Part shown: one piece after another, positions 1-8,580 of the stretch
How the letters are laid out: each line of letters starts with the position of its first letter
How positions within the stretch are numbered: position 1 is the first letter of the stretch
Assembly: GCF_021129235.1 (NCBI RefSeq)
Contig: NZ_JAJOMA010000025.1
Location: 1-64,000, forward strand
DNA from: Kineosporia mesophila
GTDB taxonomy: Bacteria; Actinomycetota; Actinomycetes; Actinomycetales; Kineosporiaceae
Reading direction: 5' to 3'
DNA: 64,000 nt
Position numbers and translations under genes: made by a program
The notes under the pieces: model-generated
Databases searched by the model: none
What the model was told of the DNA's origin: nothing
The model's input: the letters and a program-made list of their open reading frames with translations, nothing else

Positions 1-760
1 CTGCTCGGTGGGGGTGCCGCCGGGGACCCGTTCCCCGGTGCCGCCGACGAGAACCGTCGGGGTCGTCGGGGTCCCGCTCCGGCGGGCCCGCCCACGGGCG
101 GTGGCTTGCTCGGTGGGGGCGACGCCCCTTTCCCCAGCGCACCCGGTACACCCAGCACACCCGGCCCGGCCGGCGAAGGTCGTCGCGGGGTGTTCGGCCG
201 GGGCCGTCGTGGTCCGGAGCCGTCCGGTCCGCCCACCGGTGGTGGTCTGCTCGGTGGGGACGACAGTCCCTTCCCCGACCCGTCCGGTCCGTCGACCGGC
301 AGTCAGTCCCGCCTGAGGGACAGCGGTCCTGTCCGGCGCCCCGGTTCCGCGAGCCGCTCGGGTGGGAACGCGTTCCCCGACCCGTCGGCACCGGCCGAGG
401 AGGGCCGGCGCTCAGGTCGTAGCCGCCGCACCGCCGACCCGTCCGGCTCGTCCGGCCCGCCCACGGGTTCCCGCGGTCTGTTCGGTCGCGGCCGGGCCGA
501 GCCGGAGCCCGACCCGTTCCCCGATGCCCGGGCCGCGAACGCCGTCGGTGAGGGCCGCCGTCGCGACCCGGACCCGTCCGGCCCGCCCACCGGTGGCCGG
601 GGCCTGCTCGGCCCCGTTCCCGACGACGACCGGGACGACGACCCCTTCACCCCGGCCGAGGGCAGCCGTGGGCTGCTCGACGCGGCCGACGACGGCCGCC
701 GGCCGGGGCGTTCCCGCCGCCGTGAGCCCGACCCGTTCCCGATGGCGGGACCGGCGCAGG
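1..760 (+). repeat. Degenerate Gly/Pro-rich coding repeats
   Basis: At least five degenerate copies of a module containing PPTGG(G)LLGG, an acidic/Pro-Phe-Pro patch (DPFPD, SPFPDP, APFPS) and an Arg-rich patch ([18 protein letters not shown]) occur in the cdsA frame. The period is irregular, roughly 30-50 codons. The repeats already run at base 1. Confidence 0.6.
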
Positions 761-1743
761 ACGAGCTCACCCATCCCGTCCGACAGCGACGAGGAGACCG
801 ACCCGAACGAGGCGACCGCTCGATGGACCGATCGATCGAGAACGACCCGACCGGCCACGAGGCCGCCCGGGCAGCCTTGCGGAACATGGATCATCCGCCC
901 CTGCCGGATGCGACGATCGTGGCCGTGGCGGCCAAGGACCACGGCCGGGCGGGCCGCAACCTGCCCGCGGCCATCGGTGTCGGTGTCGCCCTCGGCGTCC
1001 TGGCCCTGACCTCTCTGTTCGTGCGGCCCGAGGCGTTCGTGGCGCTGGCCTCGTTCGTCGTGGTGCTCTCGGTCTGGGAGCTCTCCGGCGCGCTGGCGGC
1101 CAAGCAGATCGTCGTGCCGGTCATCCCGGTCGCGGTCGGGGCACTCGGCATGCTGGTCTCGGCGTACGTCGCCGGGCCGGAGGGGCTGCTGGTCAGCTAC
1201 ATGCTCACGGCCTTCGGCATCCTGCTCTGGCGGATCGTCGAGGGCCTCGACGGCGCGATGCGCGACGTCACCGCGGGCCTGTTCGTGGCGGCGTACGTGC
1301 CGTTGCTGGCCGGGTTCGCGATCCTCATGCTCGCGGCCGACCAGGGGCCCAAGCGGGTGGTGACGTTCATCCTGGTCACCATCGCCAGCGACATCGGTGG
1401 TTACATCGCGGGGGTGCTGTTCGGCAAACACCCGATGGCCCCCAGGATCAGCCCGAAGAAGTCCTGGGAGGGCTTCGCCGGGTCGATGGTGGCCTGCCTG
1501 ATCGCCGGTACGGCCTGCGTGGTGTTCCTGCTCGACGGCCCGCCCTGGGTGGGTGCGGTGATCGGCATCGCCGCCGTGTTCACCGCCACCGGGGGAGACC
1601 TGTCCGAGTCCCTGCTCAAGCGTGACCTGGGCATCAAGGACATGGGCAACCTGCTGCCCGGCCACGGCGGAATCATGGACCGGATGGACTCGTTGCTTCC
1701 CTCGGCGCCTGTCGTCTACCTGCTGCTGTTCTTCCTGCTCTAG
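1..1743 (+). CDS. cdsA: Phosphatidate cytidylyltransferase with long Gly/Pro-rich N-terminal extension (5' end outside window)
   Basis: CdsA makes CDP-diacylglycerol from CTP and phosphatidic acid in the membrane, the branch point of phospholipid synthesis. The last ~300 codons carry several hydrophobic membrane segments and end in the family signature ([11 protein letters not shown], then [11 protein letters not shown]). Upstream the frame stays open to base 1 and encodes about 270 residues rich in Gly, Pro, Arg and Asp, with repeated 'GPPTGG-LLG-DPFP' units. Either this is a true cytosolic extension whose start lies left of the window, or translation starts at the ATG at 823. That start would give 306 residues, a normal CdsA length, but its ribosome-binding site is only modest. 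The gene ends 17 bases before rlmN, so the two are probably co-transcribed. The enzyme call is firm; the true N-terminus is not. Confidence 0.85.
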   Translation: MLGGGAAGDPFPGAADENRRGRRGPAPAGPPTGGGLLGGGDAPFPSAPGTPSTPGPAGEGRRGVFGRGRRGPEPSGPPTGGGLLGGDDSPFPDPSGPSTGSQSRLRDSGPVRRPGSASRSGGNAFPDPSAPAEEGRRSGRSRRTADPSGSSGPPTGSRGLFGRGRAEPEPDPFPDARAANAVGEGRRRDPDPSGPPTGGRGLLGPVPDDDRDDDPFTPAEGSRGLLDAADDGRRPGRSRRREPDPFPMAGPAQDELTHPVRQRRGDRPERGDRSMDRSIENDPTGHEAARAALRNMDHPPLPDATIVAVAAKDHGRAGRNLPAAIGVGVALGVLALTSLFVRPEAFVALASFVVVLSVWELSGALAAKQIVVPVIPVAVGALGMLVSAYVAGPEGLLVSYMLTAFGILLWRIVEGLDGAMRDVTAGLFVAAYVPLLAGFAILMLAADQGPKRVVTFILVTIASDIGGYIAGVLFGKHPMAPRISPKKSWEGFAGSMVACLIAGTACVVFLLDGPPWVGAVIGIAAVFTATGGDLSESLLKRDLGIKDMGNLLPGHGGIMDRMDSLLPSAPVVYLLLFFLL

Positions 1744-1760
1744 ACCCGAAGAAAGATCTG

Positions 1761-2984
1761 ATGACCTCCGAAGCCCCGTCCGCACCGCTGCCCGAGCCGC
1801 GGCCGACCGCCCCCGAGCCCGGCAAGCTGCTCATGGTGGCGCCCCGCCGGGGCAAGCCGCCGAAGCACCTGGCCGACCTGACGCTCGCCGAGCGGATGGC
1901 CGCGGTCAAGGAGCTGGGCGAGAAGCCGTTCCGGGGTCGTCAGCTGTCGGTGCACTACTTCGAGCGCCTGGCCGAGCTGGACGCGAAGAACCCGGACAGC
2001 GCGGCGGCCCTCACCGACCTGCCCGCGGCCTCGCGTCAGCCGCTGCTCGACGCCCTGCTGCCGAACCTGATCCACCCGGTGCGCGAGCTGGTCTGCGACG
2101 ACGGCGCCACGATCAAGACGGTGTGGCGGCTCTTCGACGGGGCCCTGGTGGAGAGCGTGCTCATGCGCTACCCCGACCGGGCCACGGTCTGCGTCTCCAG
2201 CCAGGCCGGCTGCGGCATGAACTGCCCGTTCTGCGCCACCGGCCAGGCCGGGCTCACCCGCAACCTGTCCACGGCCGAGATCGTCGAGCAGGTCCGCACG
2301 GCTGCGCGGCACATGCGCACGGCAGCGCCCCTGGGCAAGAGCACCGAGGGCGCGCCCCTCGGCGAGGAGGCGGAGGAGGGCCAGGCCGGCCGCGTCAGCA
2401 ACGTGGTCTTCATGGGCATGGGCGAGGCCCTGGCCAACTACAAGGCCGCGATCGGCGCGATCCGCCGCCTCACCGACCCGGCCCCCGAGGGTCTGGGCAT
2501 GTCCGCCCGGGGCATCACCATGTCGACGGTCGGCCTGGTGCCGGCCATCGACAAGCTCGCGGCCGAGGGCATCCCGGTCACGCTGGCCCTGAGTCTGCAC
2601 GCCCCCGACGACGAGCTGCGCGACGAGCTGGTGCCGATCAACACCCGCTGGAAGGTCGGCGAGACCCTCGATGCCGCGCGGCGCTACTTCGACGCCACCG
2701 GTCGCCGGGTCAGTATCGAGTACGCCCTGATCAAGGACATCAACGACCACGAGTGGCGGGGCGACATGCTCGGCCGCGAGCTGAACAAGCGGGGCAAGGG
2801 CTGGGTGCACGTCAACCCGATCCCGCTCAACCCCACGCCGGGCTCCAAGTGGACCGCGAGCACCCGCCGCGCCCAGAACGCCTTCGTGAACGCCCTACGT
2901 GAGCGCGGCGTGCCCACCACGGTCCGCGACACCCGGGGCCAGGAGATCGACGGCGCGTGCGGCCAGCTGGCCGCCACCGTCTGA
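1761..2984 (+). CDS. rlmN: Dual-specificity 23S rRNA/tRNA adenine-C2 methyltransferase
   Basis: Radical-SAM enzyme that methylates C2 of A2503 in 23S rRNA and of A37 in some tRNAs. The cluster-binding CxxxCxxC motif is at C151/C155/C158 (CGMNCPFC). The GEALANY region and the LSLHAP and PLNPTPGS motifs follow. The catalytic C-terminal cysteine is C400 (IDGACGQL). At 407 residues it is slightly long: the first ~35 residues are Pro/Ala-rich and dispensable-looking, and residues ~190-210 carry an acidic Gly/Glu insertion. The ATG follows an AAGAAAG purine run. It lies downstream of cdsA as in many actinobacteria. Confidence 0.96.
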   Translation: MTSEAPSAPLPEPRPTAPEPGKLLMVAPRRGKPPKHLADLTLAERMAAVKELGEKPFRGRQLSVHYFERLAELDAKNPDSAAALTDLPAASRQPLLDALLPNLIHPVRELVCDDGATIKTVWRLFDGALVESVLMRYPDRATVCVSSQAGCGMNCPFCATGQAGLTRNLSTAEIVEQVRTAARHMRTAAPLGKSTEGAPLGEEAEEGQAGRVSNVVFMGMGEALANYKAAIGAIRRLTDPAPEGLGMSARGITMSTVGLVPAIDKLAAEGIPVTLALSLHAPDDELRDELVPINTRWKVGETLDAARRYFDATGRRVSIEYALIKDINDHEWRGDMLGRELNKRGKGWVHVNPIPLNPTPGSKWTASTRRAQNAFVNALRERGVPTTVRDTRGQEIDGACGQLAATV

Positions 2985-3016
2985 GCAACCCCGAGCAACC
3001 CCGAGCAGTGGCGTGA

Positions 3017-3042
3017 CGGTGGGCACCGGCGGGTGCCCACCG
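3017..3042 (+). terminator. Hairpin after rlmN
   Basis: A perfect 11-bp stem (CGGTGGGCACC pairing with its complement) closes on the tetraloop GGCG, 32 bases after the rlmN stop. There is no T-run, as is usual in high-GC actinobacteria. A short tandem of GAGCAACCCC units lies just before it. Confidence 0.7.
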
Positions 3043-3181
3043 CACAGCTGACGTACCGGAACGCTCTCCGGACGGACCACAGCGGCATCAAAAAGTCACG
3101 GGTGCATCACAACTGGTGAGCTGCTGCAAATTTCACGTGTCCCATCTGCGGACCGACCCCCACGGACGCGCCCGTCGGGTG

Positions 3182-3194
3182 CAGAATGTGAGCC
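3182..3194 (+). promoter_or_regulatory. Candidate leaderless -10 element for the DivIVA-repeat gene
   Basis: CAGAAT (3182-3187) lies 7 bases before the GTG at 3195, the spacing expected if transcription starts on the start codon. No Shine-Dalgarno sequence precedes the GTG. No convincing -35 is seen. Confidence 0.4.
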
Positions 3195-3752
3195 GTGAGC
3201 GACACCTTTCCGCGGGCAGGCCGGCTATCCAAGGGCTACGACATCGACCAGGTCGAGTCCTTCCTGGGCCGGGCCCGGTCCGCGTACGAGGAGAACGGGC
3301 GTGGGCCCGCGATGACGTCGTGGCACGTCCGCACGGTCGGCTTCGACCTGGTGCGCGGCGGGTACGACGTGGACGCGGTCGACGCGGCCCTGGACCGCAT
3401 CGAAGATGCCTTCGCCCGTCGTGAGAAGCAGCGGGGTGAGGAGCGCAGCGGTAGCCAGGCCTGGCAGACCCAGCTCCGTACTCAGGAGCAGTCGCTGCGC
3501 GCCCAGCTCGGCCGGGGCGACGGCGAGCGGTTCCCGCGGGGCAGCGGCATGGAACTCACCTACGACCTCGACGCGGTCGACGACCTCTGCATCCGCATCG
3601 AGGAATCGTTCGCGATGGGCCAGCCCCTGCCGCCCGACGCCGTGCGCCTGGCGGTGTTCAAGAGCCGGCGCGGCTCCCGCGGTTACCGCGAGGCCTCGGT
3701 CGACGCCTTCCTCGACCGCGTGGTCGAGCTGCTGGTGGTCCAGACGGTCTAG
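3195..3752 (+). CDS. DivIVA-type repeat protein
   Basis: 185-residue soluble protein starting at GTG. It contains four copies of the short signature that opens DivIVA/Wag31 domains, (G)Y-[DR]-x2-x-VD-x-FLDR. They are near residues 13-27 (KGYDIDQVESFLGRA), 54-67 (GGYDVDAVDAALDRI), 115-130 (TYDLDAVDDLCIRI) and 158-172 (RGYREASVDAFLDRV). In full DivIVA this hairpin binds membrane and begins a coiled coil; here the coiled coils are missing, so the protein is an array of the N-terminal motif. The linker around residues 75-105 is charged. Its role is unknown, and a link to polar growth or division is inference only. It converges on the kinase gene and shares its terminator. Confidence 0.8.
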   Translation: MSDTFPRAGRLSKGYDIDQVESFLGRARSAYEENGRGPAMTSWHVRTVGFDLVRGGYDVDAVDAALDRIEDAFARREKQRGEERSGSQAWQTQLRTQEQSLRAQLGRGDGERFPRGSGMELTYDLDAVDDLCIRIEESFAMGQPLPPDAVRLAVFKSRRGSRGYREASVDAFLDRVVELLVVQTV

Positions 3753-3765
3753 AACCAAGCCCCAG

Positions 3766-3810
3766 AATTGAGGACGCCCGACAGCCGAAAGCTGTCGGGC
3801 GTCCTCAATT
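3766..3810. terminator. Bidirectional terminator between convergent genes
   Basis: A perfect 20-bp stem (3766-3785 with 3791-3810) closes on a 5-base loop. The AATT ends give an A/T tract on both strands, so it can serve the DivIVA-repeat gene (+) and the kinase operon (-). Confidence 0.9.
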
Positions 3811-3840
3811 CGGTGGTCGCCTCCCCACCCGGGAAGGGGA

Positions 3841-4530
3841 CTAATCCATCTCCACCACGAGGTCGGCGCGGTCACTGCTGGCCTCGATGAGCAGGGCGTT
3901 GGGCTGGTCGGTCTGCTCGATCCACTGTGCCGCGAACTGGGGGGTCTTGCCGAAGAGCACGTGCCGGGCGAGCAGGCGTTCCAGGCGCAGGTCTTCCGGG
4001 GTGCGGCAGAACCAGACCTCGTCGAGCTGTTCCCGGGCCCGGTCCCAGTCGCCGCCGAGCAGGAGGTAGTTCCCCTCGGTGACCACGACCCGGACACTGG
4101 GCGGCACGGCGATGGCCCCGGCGATCGGCTGCTCGATGGTGCGCTCGAAACCCGGGGCGTAGACCAGGTCACCCGACTCGCGCAGCCGGTGCATCAGCGC
4201 CGAGTACCCGAGCGCGTCGAACGTCTCCGGGGCCCCCTTGCGGTCGCGCAGGCCGAGTCGGTCGAGGGTGACGTCGGCCAGGTGGAATCCGTCCATCGGC
4301 ACGTGGGCCACGTGCTCGGGGCCGATCCGGTCGGCGAGCACCGCGACCAGCTTCTCGGCCAGTGTGCTCTTGCCCGCGCCGGGCACTCCGGCGATGCCGA
4401 CGATGACCCGGTCGCCCATCCGCGCGGCGGCCAGTTTCAGGACCCGGGTGCTGAGTTCGTCCATCGTCGGTCGCACCAGGGCATCATGCCCTGCCACCGT
4501 GTTCTGCGCAGGTACGGGCGCGCCGCTCAC
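3841..4530 (-). CDS. Nucleoside-triphosphate-hydrolase-fold sugar kinase, FrcK-like
   Basis: 229-residue P-loop kinase of the uridine-kinase/pantothenate-kinase-like family. The Walker A motif is GVPGAGKS at residues 48-55. The MDGFHLAD substrate-loop motif near residue 78, an Arg-rich lid and the VVTEGNYLLL Walker B strand follow. This family includes FrcK of the frcBCAK fructose-transport operons. As the last gene of the sugar-ABC operon here it probably phosphorylates the imported or isomerised ketose; the substrate cannot be read from sequence. Its GTG start overlaps the epimerase stop (GTGA), so translation is coupled. Pantothenate or nucleoside kinase is the alternative by fold, but context favours a sugar. 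Confidence 0.8.
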   Translation of the reverse strand: MSGAPVPAQNTVAGHDALVRPTMDELSTRVLKLAAARMGDRVIVGIAGVPGAGKSTLAEKLVAVLADRIGPEHVAHVPMDGFHLADVTLDRLGLRDRKGAPETFDALGYSALMHRLRESGDLVYAPGFERTIEQPIAGAIAVPPSVRVVVTEGNYLLLGGDWDRAREQLDEVWFCRTPEDLRLERLLARHVLFGKTPQFAAQWIEQTDQPNALLIEASSDRADLVVEMD

Positions 4531-5390
4531 GGGTGACGAGCCGCGGACAGACCGTTCACCAGGTAGGTGTGGGCGTGCTTCGCCAGGTCCGCGCCGTCCG
4601 ACCAGAGGTTGCGCCAGATCGCCAGGTCGTTGGACAGGCCGGGCGCCACGACGGCCGAGCTGAACGACTCGAAGGTGATCGGGCCGGTGTAGTCGATGTC
4701 GGCCAGGGCGTGGAAGAACGCGGTGAAGTCGATGTGTCCGCTGCCCAGGTAGCCGCGGTGGTTCTCGCCGATGTGCACGTAGCCGAGCCGGTCGCCGACC
4801 TCGTGCACGGGCCGCACCATGTCGGCCTCCTCGATGTTCATGTGGTAAGTGTCGAGGTGGATCTTCACGTTGTCGGCACCGATGTCGTCGGCCAGCAGCA
4901 GGGCGTCGTGCGCGGTGTTGATGACGTTGGTCTCGTAGCGGTTGCAGATCTCGAGCATCAGCGTGATGTCGTGCTCCGCAGCCTGCTTGGCCAGGTCGCG
5001 CAGCACTGCGATGACGTTGTTGCGGCCGGCTGTCGACAGCGGCGCCGCAGCCTTCCCGAACGCGCTGTACAGGGCACCCGCGAACATCGTGCCGCCGATG
5101 GCAGCGGTGATCTCGAGCGACTTGCTGAGCAGTTGCGCGCCGCGGGCCACCACGGCCGGGTCCTCGCTGGACACGTCGGCGTCGGGGGCCAGGCCGCGTG
5201 AGCAGGCGACCTGGAGACCGGCCTGCTCCAGGGTGGTGCGGGCGTGCGCGGTGTCCATGGTGAGGCCGTCGTGCAGGGAGAACTCCAGCAGGTCGTACCC
5301 GGCCTCCTTCGTGCTTCTCACCGCCTGCTCGACCTCGGCGGGGCTGGTGCTGCCGGCCCAGACCAGCGCGTGCACACCCAGAGCGTTCAT
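4527..5390 (-). CDS. Ketose 3-epimerase-like TIM-barrel enzyme (D-tagatose/D-psicose 3-epimerase family)
   Basis: 287 residues of the xylose-isomerase-like TIM-barrel superfamily. The four metal ligands of D-tagatose/D-psicose 3-epimerases are all visible: E147 (LEICNRYETN), D180 (HLDTYHMNIEE), H206 (HIGENHRG) and E241 (FESF). R212 sits where the family has its substrate-contacting Arg. Predicted reaction: interconversion of ketoses at C3 (for example allulose/fructose). The start ATG has a good AAGGAGA site. It lies between the ABC ATPase and the kinase, suggesting uptake, epimerisation, then phosphorylation. A related sugar-phosphate isomerase is possible, but the motif set fits 3-epimerases best. 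Confidence 0.83.
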   Translation of the reverse strand: MNALGVHALVWAGSTSPAEVEQAVRSTKEAGYDLLEFSLHDGLTMDTAHARTTLEQAGLQVACSRGLAPDADVSSEDPAVVARGAQLLSKSLEITAAIGGTMFAGALYSAFGKAAAPLSTAGRNNVIAVLRDLAKQAAEHDITLMLEICNRYETNVINTAHDALLLADDIGADNVKIHLDTYHMNIEEADMVRPVHEVGDRLGYVHIGENHRGYLGSGHIDFTAFFHALADIDYTGPITFESFSSAVVAPGLSNDLAIWRNLWSDGADLAKHAHTYLVNGLSAARHP

Positions 5391-5418
5391 GGTGAATCTC
5401 CTTACGATGAAATGAAAG

Positions 5419-6180
5419 TCAGGACTGCTGGGCGCCGGTGATCAGCGCGACGATCTCCTCGCCGGTGGTCTGCGCGATCCGCCGCCCGGCGACGCAGCGG
5501 CCCGCGCGCATCACCCAGACGTGGTCGGCCAGGCGCATCACCTGGGCGAAGTTGTGGCTGATCAGCAGCACGGCGTGGCCGTCCTCGCGGAGCTTGGTGA
5601 TGAGCTTCTCGACGCGCTCGGTCTCCTGGACCCCCAGAGCCGCGGTCGGCTCGTCCATGATCACCAGCTTGGAGCTGAAACCGGCGGCGCGGCAGATGGA
5701 GACGGCCTGGCGCTGGCCGCCCGACAGACGCCGCACGGTGGAGGTGACGCTGGGTACGTTGACCGCCAGCGTCGAGACCATGCGCTGCGCCTCGCGCTTC
5801 ATGGCGCGCTTGTCGAGGATCGCCAGCGGCCCGAAGCCGTGCACGATCTCGCGGTTCAGGAACAGGTTCTGCCAGACGGTGAGGTCCTCGACCAGGGCCA
5901 GGTTCTGGTGCACGGTCTCGATGCCGGCGTTGCGTGCGTCCTCCGGGGTGGAGAAGTGCGCCGGCTGCCCGTCGAAGCGGACCGTGCCGTCGTCGGGGCG
6001 GTGGATTCCGCTGAGACACCGCACCAGGGTGGATTTCCCGGCGCCGTTGTCGCCGACCAGGGCGGTGATCTCACCGGGCTGCAGGGTGAGGGAGACGTCG
6101 CGCAGGGCGCGGACGCTGCCGAAGGAGAGCGAGACGTTCTCGACGGAGACGAGGTCGTGCGTCACGGTGGTCGCGGTCAC
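5419..6180 (-). CDS. Sugar ABC transporter ATPase, single-domain (FrcA type)
   Basis: 253 residues with one ABC cassette: Walker A GDNGAGKS near residues 43-50, the LSGGQRQ signature, Walker B VIMDEPT, and the switch histidine in LLISHN. RbsA/XylG-type ATPases have two cassettes and about 500 residues; the one-cassette form matches FrcA-like carbohydrate importers, which work as homodimers. The GTG start lies 9 bases after the permease stop. Confidence 0.9.
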   Translation of the reverse strand: MTATTVTHDLVSVENVSLSFGSVRALRDVSLTLQPGEITALVGDNGAGKSTLVRCLSGIHRPDDGTVRFDGQPAHFSTPEDARNAGIETVHQNLALVEDLTVWQNLFLNREIVHGFGPLAILDKRAMKREAQRMVSTLAVNVPSVTSTVRRLSGGQRQAVSICRAAGFSSKLVIMDEPTAALGVQETERVEKLITKLREDGHAVLLISHNFAQVMRLADHVWVMRAGRCVAGRRIAQTTGEEIVALITGAQQS

Positions 6181-6189
6181 GGTGATCTC

Positions 6190-7173
6190 CTACTTCTGGA
6201 AGCGCATCAGGAGGGCGGCGAGCACCACGACGATGCCGACCGCGAGCGGCTGGTAGAACTGCGAGACGCCGACCAGGGTCAGGCCGTTGACCAGCACGGT
6301 CAGCACCAGGGCACCGAGCACCGGGCCGACGATGGTGGCCCGGCCGCCGAGCAGGCTGACGCCACCGAGCACGACGGCGGCCACGGTGTTCAGGGTCATC
6401 GTGGTGTCGGCGGCGGGGGAGGAGGCGCCGATCCGGGCGACCAGCAGGATGCCCGAGAGCCCGGCCAGCACACCGGAGACGGTGTAGACGGCGATCTTGA
6501 TCCGGGCGGTGCTGATACCGGTCGCGGTGGCCGCCTCGGGGGAGCCGCCGGCGGCCAGCACGTGCGTGCCGAACCTGGTGTTGAACAGCACCACGTGGGT
6601 GATCACGGCGATGACGACGGCGAGCAGGAAGGTCCAGCCGAACAGGCCGATGCCGCGGGTGGAGAACTTGAGCAGGAACGGGCTGATCACGGTGGTGGGC
6701 TTTCCGTCGGCCAGGATCAGGGCCAGGCCCGAGGCCGCGCTCAGCGAGCCCAGGGTGACCACGAAGTCGGGAATCCTGCCCTTGGCGATCAGGGCGCCGT
6801 TGACCGCGCCGAACACCAGGCCGGTCACGACCGCGAGCACCATGCACAGCGGCAGGGCCCAGCCCTGGGTGAAGGCCCAGCCGAAGGCGCAGGCGGCGAA
6901 GGTCATCACCGAGGCCACGCTGAGGTCGATGCCCCCGGTGGCGATGGTGAAGGTCTGGCCGATCGACAGGATGATCAGGATGGCGGCGGCGACCAGGATC
7001 GACTGGACGTTGCCATAGCTGAGGAAGGTCGAGTTGAGCGCCTGGAACACGATCGTCAGGCCGATCAGGCCGACGAGCGCGGCCCAGTCGGCCCAGAACG
7101 CGGGGTCACGTAGTCGCTGACTACGGGCGGGCGCCGGGGGTGCGGGGGGCGCCTCGACGGTGGTCGCGGTCAT
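6190..7173 (-). CDS. Sugar ABC transporter permease (RbsC/FrcC type)
   Basis: 327 residues with about eight to ten hydrophobic segments and the BPD_transp_2 features ATGGIDLSVASVM (residues ~90-102) and GGVSLLGGRATIVGP near the C-terminus. The N-terminal ~25 residues are a cytosolic Ala/Pro-rich tail. The start ATG has a GAAAGGT site. It forms the membrane channel with the adjacent ATPase and binding protein. Confidence 0.92.
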   Translation of the reverse strand: MTATTVEAPPAPPAPARSQRLRDPAFWADWAALVGLIGLTIVFQALNSTFLSYGNVQSILVAAAILIILSIGQTFTIATGGIDLSVASVMTFAACAFGWAFTQGWALPLCMVLAVVTGLVFGAVNGALIAKGRIPDFVVTLGSLSAASGLALILADGKPTTVISPFLLKFSTRGIGLFGWTFLLAVVIAVITHVVLFNTRFGTHVLAAGGSPEAATATGISTARIKIAVYTVSGVLAGLSGILLVARIGASSPAADTTMTLNTVAAVVLGGVSLLGGRATIVGPVLGALVLTVLVNGLTLVGVSQFYQPLAVGIVVVLAALLMRFQK

Positions 7174-7344
7174 CGCAGAACCTTTCGGGTCTGAAGCGGC
7201 GGGTTTTCGGTCCGGGAACAGGGGACGCCGGGGGTCGCCGACGAGGCCGGTCGCGTCGGAATTCCGGTTGCCTGCGAACGGCTTACGGACGATGTGGTCG
7301 GCGCGCGCGGGCCGGGGCCCGAGGTTCGGGGGGAGGGCGGACCG

Positions 7345-8388
7345 CTACTTGAGCAGGTCGGCGATCGGGTCCTCGTAGTCGCCGAACGGCTTCGGGGTGG
7401 CCTTGAGGGCCTGGTCGGCGACGTCCTGGGTGACCAGCTCGACCGGTGCGTTCACGGTGGTCGGCAGGGTCTTGCCGGCGGCCGCGGCGGCGCAGGCCTC
7501 CACACCCATCTCGCCGATGGTGTACGGGTACTGGGCCACGGTGGCGGTCAGGCCGCCGTCCTTGACCGAGGTCAGGGCCTCCTCGACGCCGTCGGTACCG
7601 ATCACCTTGACGTCGCCGGTCTTGCCCGCGTTCTCGACGGCGCGCACCACGCCGAGGGCCATGTCGTCGTTGGCGACGTAGAAGCCCTTCAGGTCGGGGT
7701 GGGCCCGCAGCACGGTGGTGGCCTGGGTGAGGGCCTTCTCGCGGTTCCAGTCGGCGGCGACCTCCTGTACGACCTTCACCGAGGACGAGAGGCCGGACGT
7801 GAAGCCCTCCACGCGCTTGCCGCTGGTCACGTCGCCGGAGGTACCGCCGATCACGGCCACCTCGCCGGAGGTGATCTGCTTGACCATCTCCTGGCCGGCG
7901 AGCCGGCCGGCCGCGACGTTGTCGGTGCCGATGTAGGTGGCGGGGGTGGCACCCGCGGCCTGGGCCGCCTCCTCCTCGACGGGGGAGTCGATGTTGACGA
8001 TCGTCTTCTTCGCCGCGGCCAGCTTGGCCAGGCCCTGCACCAGGTTCGTGCCGGTGATCGGGTTGACGACGTAACAGCTGAAGTCCTGCCCGGCGAGGGC
8101 GGTGAGCTTGTCGGCCTGACCGGTGGTGTCGGTGATCGAGTTCGCGGCCTGGATCGTCGGGTCGATACCGGCCGTGCTCGCGCCGGCCTTGATGCCGTCT
8201 TCCATCGTCTGGAAGAAGGGGTTGTCGAGGCCCTTGATCACCGCGGCGACCTTGGCCGGCTTGGCCGGATCACCGGAGGCCGGGCCGGAGCCCGAGGACG
8301 AACTGCCGCAGGCCGCGAGGGCGGCGGCGGTGCAGGTCAGGGTGGCGCCGAGGGTGGCGATGCGTCGGATCGAGGTGCTGGCTCCCAC
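7345..8388 (-). CDS. Sugar-binding lipoprotein (RbsB/FrcB type)
   Basis: 347-residue periplasmic-binding-protein-fold protein. The signal peptide ends in a lipobox (ALAAC) and a Ser/Gly-rich tether, then the type-I binding fold (VAAVIKGLDNPFFQTMEDG at the start of lobe 1, later VIGTDGVEEAL). I choose the GTG at 8388 because AAGGAGG lies just upstream; an upstream in-frame start would add 28 hydrophilic residues before the signal peptide. The gap of about 170 bases to the permease gene, longer than elsewhere in the operon, may allow the binding protein to be made in excess. Confidence 0.92.
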   Translation of the reverse strand: MGASTSIRRIATLGATLTCTAAALAACGSSSSGSGPASGDPAKPAKVAAVIKGLDNPFFQTMEDGIKAGASTAGIDPTIQAANSITDTTGQADKLTALAGQDFSCYVVNPITGTNLVQGLAKLAAAKKTIVNIDSPVEEEAAQAAGATPATYIGTDNVAAGRLAGQEMVKQITSGEVAVIGGTSGDVTSGKRVEGFTSGLSSSVKVVQEVAADWNREKALTQATTVLRAHPDLKGFYVANDDMALGVVRAVENAGKTGDVKVIGTDGVEEALTSVKDGGLTATVAQYPYTIGEMGVEACAAAAAGKTLPTTVNAPVELVTQDVADQALKATPKPFGDYEDPIADLLK

Positions 8389-8411
8389 GTTGGAGCCTCC
8401 TTTTCGAACGG

Positions 8412-8427
8412 GGTACGGCTTCGTACC
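8412..8427. promoter_or_regulatory. Inverted repeat in the 5' leader of the sugar operon
   Basis: GGTACG-GCTT-CGTACC, a 6-bp perfect dyad lying between the predicted transcription start and the binding-protein gene. It is a candidate operator for the divergent ROK regulator or a small hairpin. Confidence 0.35.
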
Positions 8428-8443
8428 GCCAACGGTCTGGTTG

Positions 8444-8472
8444 ATTACACGTCCTGTTGCGTCCACTGTCAA
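8444..8472 (-). promoter_or_regulatory. Promoter of the ketose uptake operon
   Basis: On the minus strand, consensus TTGACA (8467-8472), 17-base spacer, TGTAAT (8444-8449). This predicts a start near 8437 and a ~50-base leader before the GTG at 8388. It is one of the strongest sigma70-type promoters in the window. Confidence 0.8.
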
Positions 8473-8489
8473 TCGTTAAGAGGGGACCT

Positions 8490-8518
8490 TTTGCAAACTC
8501 GCTAGACAGAAATAGGAT
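8490..8518 (+). promoter_or_regulatory. Promoter of the ROK regulator gene with overlapping palindrome
   Basis: TTGCAA (8491-8496), 16-base spacer, TAGGAT (8513-8518). The -35 is embedded in the 8-bp palindrome TTTGCAAA (8490-8497). It lies back to back with the sugar-operon promoter, so one protein bound here could control both. Confidence 0.55.
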
Positions 8519-8580
8519 GTGGTCGTGTCCGAATCCCGCGAGCTCAGCGTTGACTCGTACGTCCCCCCGGAGATGCTGCG

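Noticed and set aside
5521-7113. Long plus-strand frame opposite the sugar ABC genes
   Set aside because: Composition is His/Gln/Asp-rich shadow sequence of the ATPase and permease genes; no motif.
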